From positions 1 through 5,045 of the forward strand of contig DATMQA010000101.1 of NCBI GenBank assembly GCA_035566895.1: 5,045 nt of DNA, read 5' to 3'. This DNA is from DATMQA01 sp035566895 (GTDB taxonomy: Bacteria > Verrucomicrobiota > Verrucomicrobiia > Limisphaerales > UBA8199). Under the pieces are notes generated by a model, which saw nothing but the letters and a program-made list of their open reading frames with translations, did no database searches and was not told the origin of the DNA. Numbering within the stretch: position 1 is the stretch's first letter; each line of letters starts with the position of its first letter. Positions 1 through 4,705 of the stretch are shown in pieces. A program made the translations under genes and the position numbers.

Positions 1-164
1 CCGTCCGCCGTGCGCCGGTCGCCCCAGCTTGCGGCGGTGCCTTGGGGGTCAAGGTCAATGATGGCGGTCGCATGCCCGGCCTTGGCCGCTGCGGTCGCCA
101 GATGCACCGCAAGCGTGGTTTTCCCGGACCCGCCCTTCTGGCTGATGATGGTGACAATTTTCAT
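1..164 (-). CDS. parA: ParA-family partition ATPase, N-terminal part (runs off the window)
   Basis: The first 54 residues are present; the rest lies beyond position 1. The protein begins MKIVTIISQKGGSGKTT, the deviant Walker A motif of ParA/MinD ATPases, with the signature lysine at residue 10 and the P-loop lysine at residue 15. A second motif, IIDLDPQGTAASW, sits at residues 35-47 and matches the Walker A' region that follows the second beta strand. Family members bind DNA non-specifically in the ATP state and move plasmid or chromosome copies apart with a ParB-type partner, which is not visible here. The ATG at 162-164 is the natural start because it places the P-loop at the usual distance from the N-terminus; its ribosome-binding site is weak. 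The gene has its own promoter region (165-344), separated from the upstream gene by a terminator. Short, site-specific ParA of the plasmid type is more likely than a chromosomal Soj, but this is inferred from context. Confidence 0.93.
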   Translation of the reverse strand, partial: MKIVTIISQKGGSGKTTLAVHLATAAAKAGHATAIIDLDPQGTAASWGDRRTAD

Positions 165-207
165 GGGTGGCTCGTCGGGGCAGGGGTGAGGACATGACAG
201 CATGACC

Positions 208-242
208 ATATTACCACAAGCCCGCATGTCCACAAGTGGACA
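208..242 (-). promoter_or_regulatory. Candidate parA promoter with palindromic operator
   Basis: A perfect inverted repeat, TGTCCAC-aa-GTGGACA, occupies 227-242. On the minus strand a -35-like TTGTGG (230-235) lies inside it, followed after 16 nt by a -10-like TAATAT (208-213). The parA start codon is about 45 nt further downstream. An operator covering the -35 box is the usual arrangement for autoregulated partition genes. The palindrome is seen directly; the promoter boxes are only partial matches and the bound regulator is inferred. Confidence 0.5.
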
Positions 243-344
243 ATGAGAGCGGGGTATCCCCAAGCTTTGGGAAGGTATCGACTTAAACCGGCCCGCTTCT
301 GCGATTTCCGGGGCAAGGAATGCGGTCTTCGATGTGGGGGGTAG

Positions 345-377
345 AAAAAGAGAAGGCCTTCCGCCGTCCGGCTTCTC
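345..377 (-). terminator. Intrinsic terminator downstream of the coiled-coil gene
   Basis: Read on the minus strand, GAGAAGCC (370-377) pairs with GG(C)CTTCTC (350-358) with one bulged base and an 11-nt loop, and is followed by a run of five T (A run at 345-349). It starts 29 nt after the stop codon of the 406-1032 gene and lies upstream of parA. It therefore probably separates the two transcription units. Confidence 0.7.
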
Positions 378-405
378 CACGGCTCGGAAAATCGAATTGC
401 CGGGA

Positions 406-1032
406 TTAGCGCCCGATGGTCCGGCTTCTGTCCTGCTGCTGGTCCTGACTCTGACCCTGAAGCCGCTGCATTTCTTGCTGCAATTTCTGCTCGGCGGCTT
501 GCTTCATGGCGGCTGTCCGGTCTTCGGTCAGTCGCTCCCGGCTGGCCTCCTGCCGTTGCGCAAGAGCGCTGCGGTCCTTCTGGTGCTGTTCCTGCATCGT
601 CTTGACGTTCATGTCATGGCGCTGCGTGGCCTGAATCAGGGCGCGGTCCTGCCGTTCTTTCAGCCCCTCGTGCGCGAGATGTTTTTCAAGACGTTGTTTC
701 TCGTAACTGTCGGCCACGGCCTGCCGCTGCCGTTCCTGCTGGCCGGGGCGAACCAGTCCGGCAACCCGCCCGCCAAGGCCGCGCTGCCGGGTTTCCAAAT
801 CCTGAATGGCCTTGCGCTCGTTCGCGTTCAATTCAGCAACGGCGCGGCTGTGCTGGCGCACGGCTTCGGCCCGGTTGTTGTCGAATGACCGGATTTCCTG
901 CCTCCTGACGTTCATCATCCGGTCGGCCTCGCGGGCGTGGTCCTTCGTCTGCGCGTCACGCTGCGCCTTGAAATTCGCCTCGATATGGGCGGCTGCGCGG
1001 TCGCGCAAGCCGTCCGGCTGGCGCTCGGACAT
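406..1032 (-). CDS. Coiled-coil protein resembling a plasmid relaxase C-terminal tail
   Basis: This 208-residue protein is very rich in Q, R, E, A and K and has almost no hydrophobic core. It should form long amphipathic helices or coiled coils, broken by a glycine-rich turn near residues 85-98 (RGLGGRVAGLVRPG). No catalytic motif, signal peptide or membrane segment is visible. The composition and the turn resemble the helical tails of MobA/VirD2-type relaxases in alphaproteobacterial plasmids, so it may be a detached relaxase tail or a mobilization accessory protein; this is inference from memory. The start is uncertain. ATG at 1030-1032 has no Shine-Dalgarno sequence and follows a strong hairpin, whereas the ATG pair at residues 39-40 (913-918) has GAGG 8 nt upstream. 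The frame stays open only 11 codons above 1032 before a TGA, and those codons (KPGETGTFSI) look plausibly coding, which hints at truncation of a longer gene. Its stop is followed by the 345-377 terminator. Confidence 0.65.
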   Translation of the reverse strand: MSERQPDGLRDRAAAHIEANFKAQRDAQTKDHAREADRMMNVRRQEIRSFDNNRAEAVRQHSRAVAELNANERKAIQDLETRQRGLGGRVAGLVRPGQQERQRQAVADSYEKQRLEKHLAHEGLKERQDRALIQATQRHDMNVKTMQEQHQKDRSALAQRQEASRERLTEDRTAAMKQAAEQKLQQEMQRLQGQSQDQQQDRSRTIGR

Positions 1033-1036
1033 GATG

Positions 1037-1066
1037 CTGAAAGTCCCGGTTTCGCCGGGCTTTCAG
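1037..1066 (-). repeat. Strong hairpin at the start of the coiled-coil gene
   Basis: CTGAAAG-t-CCCGG, loop TTTCG, CCGGG-CTTTCAG forms a 12-bp stem with a single bulged T, ending five bases before the ATG of the 406-1032 ORF. It has no U-tract on either strand, so it is not a simple terminator. It could control translation, be a mobile-element scar, or mark where an upstream relaxase gene was lost. Confidence 0.6.
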
Positions 1067-1190
1067 GTATGATCCGAAAAGCAGAATTGGAAGGGAGAGG
1101 CCCCCCGTTTATACCGCCGCCGCGCCATTACGCGAGCATCGTTGTGGAACACTATGGCACATGACGACGGAGTTGAATCACTACTCCCAG

Positions 1191-1283
1191 CCGTCATTGC
1201 GAGCGCAGCGACGCAATCCCGCGCCCGTCTAGGCTTCTCAGCGCGACATTGCCTCGTCGCGCAAGACGCTCCCGCAGTGACGG
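1191..1283. repeat. Dispersed inverted-repeat element of the CGTCATTGCGAG family
   Basis: The left end CCGTCATTGCGAGCG, followed by CAGCGACGCAATCC, matches a very abundant intergenic palindromic repeat remembered from Bradyrhizobiaceae genomes. The right end CGCTCCCGCAGTGACGG is its inverted partner, with one mismatch and a small bulge in the paired arms. The internal ATTGCCTCGTCGCGCAAGACGCT also fits the family pattern. It lies 18 bp beyond the stop codon of the 1302-1838 gene and may help end that transcript. Family assignment is from recall. Confidence 0.65.
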
Positions 1284-1301
1284 GTCAATGGCCAACACCG
1301 C

Positions 1302-1838
1302 TCAGTTATTTCGATCCGATGCGACCTTCCAGTCATCGGCACTCGTTTGGGTTGGCTGGGGTTCGGTAAATCCCGGCGGAGTGAACTCAGCCACCACTTC
1401 GTGGATATGACGCCCGCCGTCGCTGATCACGAAAGCGATTTCTATGACACCGCTCGACGTGCCGGCCGGGACATGAGGCACGTTCAAGTTGATCACCATG
1501 CTGCCCGTGCAGTCAGGATTTACCGTGTAGGTGCCGGTTTCTTGCCCTTTCGGCGCGAAATCGGTCTGGCCCCTCGTTCGAAGGCTGTCGCCGCTGTAAT
1601 CACGCTGGGTGAGATGTCCCCGCCCGTCGAAAACCTTGATGCCAGCCACAACGGCTGGTGGACCGTTCGGAAGATTAGGTGGGGTGTACGAGGTGACACC
1701 GAACGCGTACTCGCCCTTGAGGGTCGCGTTGGAGCATCCGAAATCGTCGCTGCCTCCCGCCTGGGCCAAACCGCTCAACCCACTAGGAATGACCAACGCG
1801 AATGTCGCCATTATGCACTGTTTAATGTATTGTAGCAT
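1302..1838 (-). CDS. Secreted protein of unknown function (CSxATLxGxY family), paralog 1
   Basis: This 178-residue protein starts with a Sec signal peptide (Lys at 6, hydrophobic stretch about 8-24, AQA cleavage site at 25-27). The mature part starts with a short acidic patch and CSNATLKGEYAF (35-46), then a glycine/aspartate turn FDGRGHLT (70-77) and GTYTVNPDCTG (102-112). It contains two cysteines, C35 and C110, that could form one disulfide after export. The same landmarks occur in the same order in the protein at 3858-4316, so the two are paralogs. Small secreted proteins with this CSxATLxGxYxF start are widespread in proteobacteria and acidobacteria as uncharacterised proteins (recall), and I assign no function. 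The C-terminal 35 residues, with FTPPGFTEPQPTQTS, are longer and more proline-rich than in the paralog. ATG at 1836-1838 is preceded by GGGGGGA, a usable ribosome-binding site, and starts the signal peptide correctly. Confidence 0.85.
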   Translation of the reverse strand: MLQYIKQCIMATFALVIPSGLSGLAQAGGSDDFGCSNATLKGEYAFGVTSYTPPNLPNGPPAVVAGIKVFDGRGHLTQRDYSGDSLRTRGQTDFAPKGQETGTYTVNPDCTGSMVINLNVPHVPAGTSSGVIEIAFVISDGGRHIHEVVAEFTPPGFTEPQPTQTSADDWKVASDRNN

Positions 1839-2310
1839 GATGTCCCCCCATGGTTGCTGTTGTATTTAGTAGGACCCCCTTACCACCGTAGCGTGGGAGT
1901 GGCGCGGGATATTCGCCTTGAGAGTATCTACCACCGAATGGCGCTCGTAAACGCTTTCTTGCGTGGCATGTGCCCCGAAAAGCCCGCGGTGCAAAAGCAA
2001 AAAATTTCCGCACCACGGTGGCTGGCGTAAGCGGAACAATCACTTACCTCGCGCAGAATCTGGTGCGATGTCCGCTTCCGCCCAACTCCCGCCGGTCTTC
2101 GGGCCGAAGAAGGCGGCGAATGGGGCAACAGCACCCGAAGTCGTCAGGCCGAGCGAGCGACTGCTTAGGGTCGATCTCGCCAGTTGCCCGCCCCGTGGCG
2201 AATGGCGGGCATCGGCGCTACCCCCGCCGTTGACTCATCAGACCTGAAGGGCAGGAATCCACCCCGAGCCGACCACCACGCAGATACCAAGCGTCAGATT
2301 TCACTAGGGA
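1839..2310. other. Region without a recognisable gene
   Basis: About 470 bp between the secreted-protein gene and the inverted repeat at 2311-2388. Open frames exist on both strands but are proline/arginine-rich shadows without ribosome-binding sites or recognisable domains. Structures seen are a 9-bp inverted repeat with one mismatch, CCGCGGTGC/GCACCACGG, around an AT-rich 17-nt loop (1984-2018), and an 8-bp perfect stem TGCCCGCC/GGCGGGCA (2185-2211). The part next to 1838 must hold the promoter of the secreted-protein gene, but no clear -35/-10 pair stands out. The remainder is probably decayed mobile DNA. Confidence 0.5.
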
Positions 2311-2388
2311 CAAAAGGGAACCCTTTTGAGCGGTTTCCCCCGGTTTCTAACCCCTTGATCCTGAAAGAGCCGGACCGCTCAAAAGGGT
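2311..2388. repeat. Long inverted repeat with an alternative overlapping hairpin
   Basis: ACCCTTTTGAGCGGT (2320-2334) and ACCGCTCAAAAGGGT (2374-2388) are perfect 15-bp inverted arms. The enclosed 39 bp contains further pairing, CCGGTTTC with GAAAgagCCGG. The left arm also overlaps a second perfect hairpin, CAAAAGGG-aa-CCCTTTTG (2311-2328), so the two foldings are mutually exclusive. CAAAAG occurs once more at 2393-2398. The right arm ends where the IS6 transposase remnant loses homology. There is no coding evidence. It may be a small non-autonomous element, a plasmid structural site, or a structured RNA. Confidence 0.7.
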
Positions 2389-2485
2389 AGGTCAAAAGAA
2401 AGCGGAAGTAGAGCCAGACCGCATGGCTGATGATCTCGGCTGGGAACCGATACCCGGCATAGGGCGAGGTGGCTGATGAGCTCAT
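2387..2485 (-). pseudogene. IS6-family transposase, N-terminal remnant
   Basis: From ATG 2483-2485 the minus strand encodes about 33 residues that fit the start of IS6/IS26/IS240-type DDE transposases: a short variable leader, then YRFPAEIISHAVWLYFRFLLTY. The F-P-x-E-I-I-x-H-A-V-W-L-Y-F-R-F pattern is the diagnostic N-terminal signature as I remember it. Full-length members have about 230-240 residues. Here the homology stops at position 2387, where the next residues would be RDVEE-like but instead the sequence enters the 15-bp inverted repeat; the frame ends at 2294 in non-homologous sequence. The helix-turn-helix and the DDE catalytic core are missing and I could not find them elsewhere in the window, nor a clear terminal repeat of the IS upstream. 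It is a dead fragment. Confidence 0.72.
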
Positions 2486-2569
2486 TCCGGATGTCTACCG
2501 GGCCAGCTCCCAGCCGGCTACCCCGCTCGACCTGACGGTGCCGGACCACGGTCGGCAGGCTGTTCCACC

Positions 2570-2851
2570 TCACCTTACACAGACAAGGCCGTGCGGTCCC
2601 CCTACACAACAACCGGGCGGGCCGTCGGGATTATCGACGAGCGTCCCACCTAGTGAGCCAGTTCGCAGAAACCTCTCCTCACGGTTTCCGTGAGGTGCAC
2701 GTGGAAGTTGCTCGATAGCGGAGGTAATACGTTGAGCCGCTTCTTCCGGTAGGAAGGACGTCAGGAGGCTGATACCCTCGGCGGCCAGTGCCTGGGTTTG
2801 TTCGCCGGTCAGATATACGGGATCACCACCCCTCCGGTAGGCATATTCCAT
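2570..2851 (-). CDS. Possible 93-residue protein, unknown
   Basis: The first two thirds (about residues 15-60: LTGEQTQALAAEGISLLTSF, then LPEEAAQRITSAIEQL) read like a normal soluble helical protein. The last third (GSLGGTLVDNPDGPPGCC onward) looks like out-of-frame or non-coding sequence, so the gene may be truncated or fused to unrelated DNA. Start ATG 2849-2851 has only a weak ribosome-binding site. It lies inside the end of the 37-codon ORF (2809-2922) in another frame, overlapping by 43 nt, so any translation would probably depend on that ORF. A perfect 8-bp hairpin (2677-2695) falls within the reading frame. No family is recognised. Confidence 0.35.
   Translation of the reverse strand: MEYAYRRGGDPVYLTGEQTQALAAEGISLLTSFLPEEAAQRITSAIEQLPRAPHGNREERFLRTGSLGGTLVDNPDGPPGCCVGGPHGLVCVR
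2677..2695. repeat. Perfect 8-bp hairpin
   Basis: CCTCACGG-TTT-CCGTGAGG, a perfect stem with a three-base loop (AAA on the minus strand). No long U-tract follows on either strand. It could act as a weak terminator or transcript stabiliser for the leftward small-ORF transcript. Confidence 0.5.
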
Positions 2852-2922
2852 CCGGTCAGTTTGCCTACGAGAAGCACAACAAAAGATGCCACCATCTTCT
2901 CTTCAGCGGACATCCTTAACAT
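2809..2922 (-). CDS. 37-residue small protein with a strong ribosome-binding site
   Basis: ATG 2920-2922 is preceded by AAGGAGGG with 5 nt between GGAGG-G and the start codon, by far the best Shine-Dalgarno match in the window. The peptide is MLRMSAEEKMVASFVVLLVG, then KLTGWNMPTGGVVIPYI. A short charged N-terminus is followed by a hydrophobic stretch (residues about 10-19) too short for a confident transmembrane helix. It lies 84 nt downstream of the membrane-protein gene at 3006-3164 and could share its transcript. Its end overlaps the start of the 2570-2851 ORF. No family is recognised. It may be a real small protein, a leader peptide that controls translation of the overlapping ORF, or the intact start of a gene broken by a frameshift. 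Confidence 0.5.
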   Translation of the reverse strand: MLRMSAEEKMVASFVVLLVGKLTGWNMPTGGVVIPYI

Positions 2923-2943
2923 CTTTACCCTCCTTGTGCCATA

Positions 2944-2960
2944 GCTCGCCATAAGCGAGC
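2944..2960. repeat. Small hairpin upstream of the 37-codon ORF
   Basis: GCTCGC-cataa-GCGAGC, a perfect 6-bp stem, lies between the membrane-protein gene and the strong ribosome-binding site at 2928-2935. It has no U-tract. Confidence 0.35.
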
Positions 2961-3005
2961 GCCAAGACGCATACCAGCGCAAGCTGGGATAATGTGTGAG
3001 CTGGG

Positions 3006-3164
3006 TCACATTCCCTGCATTATTGTGTGATGCAACTCAGCGATGTAGGCGCGGATTTTGGCTCTCGGATAAATGAACTTAGACCACACATTCCAGATGA
3101 ACCCGGCCAGTGACACGAGGAACGAAAACAGGCTGACGACAAGCGCCCAATCCGCAGTGGTCAT
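3006..3164 (-). CDS. 52-residue single-helix membrane protein coupled to the resolvase
   Basis: ATG 3162-3164 overlaps the resolvase stop codon as ATGA, and the ribosome-binding site AGAGGGA lies within the last resolvase codons, so translation is probably coupled. The protein is MTTADWALVVSLFSFLVSLAGFIW followed by NVWSKFIYPRAKIRAYIAEL and a short polar tail. One hydrophobic helix spans residues 6-26, followed by a positively charged segment, implying an inner-membrane anchor with the C-terminus in the cytoplasm. I recall longer (over 100 residues) uncharacterised proteobacterial proteins with the same helix and a WNVWSKFIYPKP-like motif, so this copy may be truncated soon after residue 39. 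This comparison is from memory. Function is unknown; the tight linkage to a site-specific recombinase is unusual. Confidence 0.68.
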   Translation of the reverse strand: MTTADWALVVSLFSFLVSLAGFIWNVWSKFIYPRAKIRAYIAELHHTIMQGM

Positions 3165-3733
3165 GCGGTCCCTCTCTTTGCCGTGTCCTTCTTCAATGCC
3201 TTGTGCAGGTTGGTGCGGTGAACGCGCAGGATCTTCGCCATGCCGCTGACAGACTGCTCGCGACTGTCAATCGCCTTGCGGGCGTGGGCTATTTGCTCGG
3301 GCGTCAGTTTGGGTTGTCGGCCAAGGTGCTTGCCGCGCCTGCGGGCGGCTTCGATCCCCGCGCGGCTGCGCTCTGCATTGAGGCGGCGCTCGAACTGCGC
3401 CAGTGCGCTCATGATGTGAAACAGCAGTTCGCCTCCGGCTGTGGTCGTGTCCATGGCTTCGGTGAGCGACTGGAAACCGATTCCGCGCTCGGCTAGGTCG
3501 GTCACGGTTTCGACCAGATGCCGCATGGTGCGGCCTAGCCGGTCCAGCCTCCACACTGTCAGCACGTCGCTCGGCTGCAAGGCGGCAAGGGCTTGATCGA
3601 GACCGGGGCGCTTCGTAGTCGCCCCTGAAAGCTGGTCGGTGAATATCCTGTCGCAGCCTGCGGCCTGTAGCGCGTCCAGTTGCAGGCTCATGTTCTGGTC
3701 GTCAGTGGAAACCCGCGCATAACCGATTTTCAT
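3161..3733 (-). CDS. Serine resolvase/invertase (Tn3-resolvase family)
   Basis: This 190-residue site-specific recombinase probably resolves plasmid or transposon cointegrates by double-strand exchange through a 5'-phosphoserine link. The N-terminal catalytic domain has IGYARVSTDDQN with the nucleophile Ser9 and Arg7, then the WRLDRLGR motif (61-68) supplying catalytic arginines R65 and R68. A long E-helix follows (about 98-130, GGELLFHIMSALAQFERRL). GKHLGRQPKLT marks the linker into a C-terminal helix-turn-helix (about 160-180, SVSGMAKILRVHRTNLHKAL). The length is normal for the family and no key residue is missing. The start is set at ATG 3731-3733 because the catalytic domain begins there; the upstream GTG at 3796 would add an unrelated extension. 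No good ribosome-binding site precedes the ATG. The recombination site lies immediately upstream, which predicts autoregulation. No transposase of a Tn3 element is present, so a multimer-resolution role is equally possible. Confidence 0.95.
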   Translation of the reverse strand: MKIGYARVSTDDQNMSLQLDALQAAGCDRIFTDQLSGATTKRPGLDQALAALQPSDVLTVWRLDRLGRTMRHLVETVTDLAERGIGFQSLTEAMDTTTAGGELLFHIMSALAQFERRLNAERSRAGIEAARRRGKHLGRQPKLTPEQIAHARKAIDSREQSVSGMAKILRVHRTNLHKALKKDTAKRGTA

Positions 3734-3830
3734 TTTGCTACAGACTTTCGCTACAGTCGGGGTCCAAAAAAAGCAACGGGTTAGCCGTCGCGCCACCCTA
3801 ATGTAGCGAAATGGAAGGCTTTTGCTACAG
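3733..3830. promoter_or_regulatory. res: Candidate res recombination site of the resolvase
   Basis: Four copies of one motif lie between the resolvase start and the neighbouring gene. TGTAGCGAAA (3802-3811) and TTTTGCTACA (3820-3829) form an inverted pair spanning exactly 28 bp, the size of a resolvase crossover site, with AA (3815-3816) at its centre. TTTTGCTACA (3733-3742) and TTTCGCTACA (3746-3755) are head-to-tail with a 13-bp period and touch the resolvase start codon. The centres of the two pairs are about 71 bp apart, and an A7 tract (3766-3772) lies between them. Motifs and spacing are seen directly; the role as site I plus an accessory site is inferred from family knowledge. The resolvase promoter should lie within this stretch. 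Confidence 0.75.
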
Positions 3831-3857
3831 AATTTTCAGGCGGTTGCCCGGTCTGGT

Positions 3858-4316
3858 TTAGCGCGATATCCGCTCGGCGGTCCCCTGAAATACCGGGGCC
3901 CCGACAGTCTGGGCGGTCTGTATCATTTGAATTTGAGAGCCTTTGAAGGCTACATACAGGTCAAATTCGGGGTTCGCCCCGCCGTCCATAAACTTGAGAT
4001 GGCCCGTGCAGTCGGGACCGAGCGTGTAGGTTCCTGGCGTGTTGTTGCTATGGAGAATCGTGCCGTTTAGGCTGGCCGTCGTCTTCCCGCCAGTGATGGT
4101 GCCGTCGCCGTTGAAGGTGATCAATTCCACGATGGCCTTTGGTTGTGCGGCGGTTCCGATGATGTTGAACCCGGAAGCGGTAAAGAGGTAGAGTCCATCC
4201 AGCGTAGCAACGCTGCATGCTTTCCTGTCGTCGTCATCATCGTGCGCCCGTGCAACACCAGACACGGCCAGCACCATTGCGGCGGCTACTACGAGTTTCG
4301 CAGTGTACTGTATCAT
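3858..4316 (-). CDS. Secreted protein of unknown function (CSxATLxGxY family), paralog 2
   Basis: This 152-residue protein has a clear Sec signal peptide (Lys7, hydrophobic 8-21, cleavage after ARA at 22-24). The mature chain opens with an unusual HDDDDD patch (25-30), possibly metal-binding or simply solubilising, then CSVATLDGLYLF (34-45), FNGDGTITGG (68-77) and GTYTLGPDCTGHLKF (95-109). C34 and C103 are the only cysteines and probably pair outside the cytoplasm. The order and spacing of these landmarks match the protein at 1302-1838, and both proteins begin with M-[LI]-Q-Y, so they are paralogs. The glycine- and threonine-rich repeats suggest a small beta-sheet domain. ATG 4314-4316 has GGAGA 6 nt upstream. 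The gene lies between the BrnA-like gene (80 nt upstream) and the res site (27 nt after its stop). No function can be assigned. Confidence 0.88.
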   Translation of the reverse strand: MIQYTAKLVVAAAMVLAVSGVARAHDDDDDRKACSVATLDGLYLFTASGFNIIGTAAQPKAIVELITFNGDGTITGGKTTASLNGTILHSNNTPGTYTLGPDCTGHLKFMDGGANPEFDLYVAFKGSQIQMIQTAQTVGAPVFQGTAERISR

Positions 4317-4349
4317 ACTTGCTCTCCGTCTTCCTCACTGTCGGCTTCG

Positions 4350-4375
4350 CCCGGTTTGGCCCGGGTTTGGCCCGG
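4350..4375. repeat. Short GC-rich tandem repeat upstream of the secreted-protein gene
   Basis: CCCGGTTTGG, CCCGGGTTTGG and a final CCCGG form about two and a half units of a 10-11 bp repeat between the BrnA-like stop codon and the ribosome-binding site of the next gene. Significance is unknown; it could arise from slippage. Confidence 0.4.
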
Positions 4376-4396
4376 ACCCGATCAAGTCAAATCACT

Positions 4397-4642
4397 CTAG
4401 CGAGCGCGAGCGCGGGGCGTCGAGAGCTGAAACCGCATGGTGTTGTTAATTTCGCGCTGCCAGTCGATCGGCTGCTCTTTCAGCCATGCCAGAATGTCGG
4501 CGTCCAGATCGAGCGTCACGGAAACCCGTTCTGGCGGCGGCGCGGCGCTTCCTTCAAATTCAGGCAGTAATCCCGGTTTTTGTTCTTCCATGTTGAGTTC
4601 AGCGCAAGAATTGCTTTCGGAAAATCGGGAAAAATCATACAC
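4397..4642 (-). CDS. BrnA-like ribbon-helix-helix antitoxin without visible toxin
   Basis: The C-terminal half, VSVTLDLDADILAWLKEQPI then DWQREINNTMRFQL (residues 40-73), matches the BrnA antitoxin pattern: a beta strand that contacts DNA, then two helices of a ribbon-helix-helix fold. BrnA proteins neutralise the RNase BrnT and repress their own operon. BrnT normally lies just upstream of brnA, but nothing like it is encoded in 4643-5045, so this is an orphan antitoxin or a free-standing regulator. The start is uncertain: GTG at 4640-4642 gives 81 residues, ATG at 4589-4591 (residue 18, MEEQKPGLLPEFEG) gives 64, and neither has a good ribosome-binding site. The N-terminal part is acidic and proline-rich, as expected for the flexible toxin-binding side, although in BrnA this segment is usually better conserved. 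A perfect 14-bp palindrome (4653-4666) just upstream could be its operator. Confidence 0.75.
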   Translation of the reverse strand: MYDFSRFSESNSCAELNMEEQKPGLLPEFEGSAAPPPERVSVTLDLDADILAWLKEQPIDWQREINNTMRFQLSTPRARAR

Positions 4643-4652
4643 TTAGGCGAAT

Positions 4653-4680
4653 AATATCATGATATTGCTGAATAATTATT
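4653..4680. promoter_or_regulatory. AT-rich palindromic operator/promoter candidate of the BrnA-like gene
   Basis: AATATCATGATATT (4653-4666) is a perfect 14-bp palindrome, followed by a second perfect 10-bp palindrome AATAATTATT (4671-4680). The block is strikingly AT-rich inside GC-rich DNA and lies 11 bp upstream of the GTG start. Ribbon-helix-helix antitoxins bind such palindromes, so autoregulation is likely. The palindromes are seen; binding is inferred. Confidence 0.55.
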
Positions 4681-4705
4681 TAAGAACCCCCGTATTCGTC
4701 TTACA

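Noticed and set aside
334..888. 184-codon plus-strand ORF opposite the coiled-coil gene
   Set aside because: It is a leucine-rich mirror of the minus-strand Q/E/R-rich coding sequence and has no independent support.
1108..1113. -10 box TATAAA upstream of the coiled-coil gene
   Set aside because: No acceptable -35 box lies at 16-18 bp, so it is not reported as a promoter.
1347..1835. 162-codon plus-strand ORF opposite the first secreted protein
   Set aside because: It is a shadow frame; the minus strand has the signal peptide and the paralog match.
1984..2018. Terminator or attachment site at CCGCGGTGC/GCACCACGG
   Set aside because: The stem has a mismatch, the loop is long, and no U-tract or matching partner site is seen.
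2424..2483. 13-of-14 bp direct repeat TGGCTGATGA(T/G)CTC (2424-2437 and 2470-2483)
   Set aside because: It falls within the IS6 transposase N-terminal coding remnant and is most likely a chance similarity of codons (ATCAGCC).
3734..3796. N-terminal extension of the resolvase from a GTG at 3796
   Set aside because: The conserved catalytic domain starts at ATG 3731-3733; the extension is unrelated to the family and would cover the res motifs.
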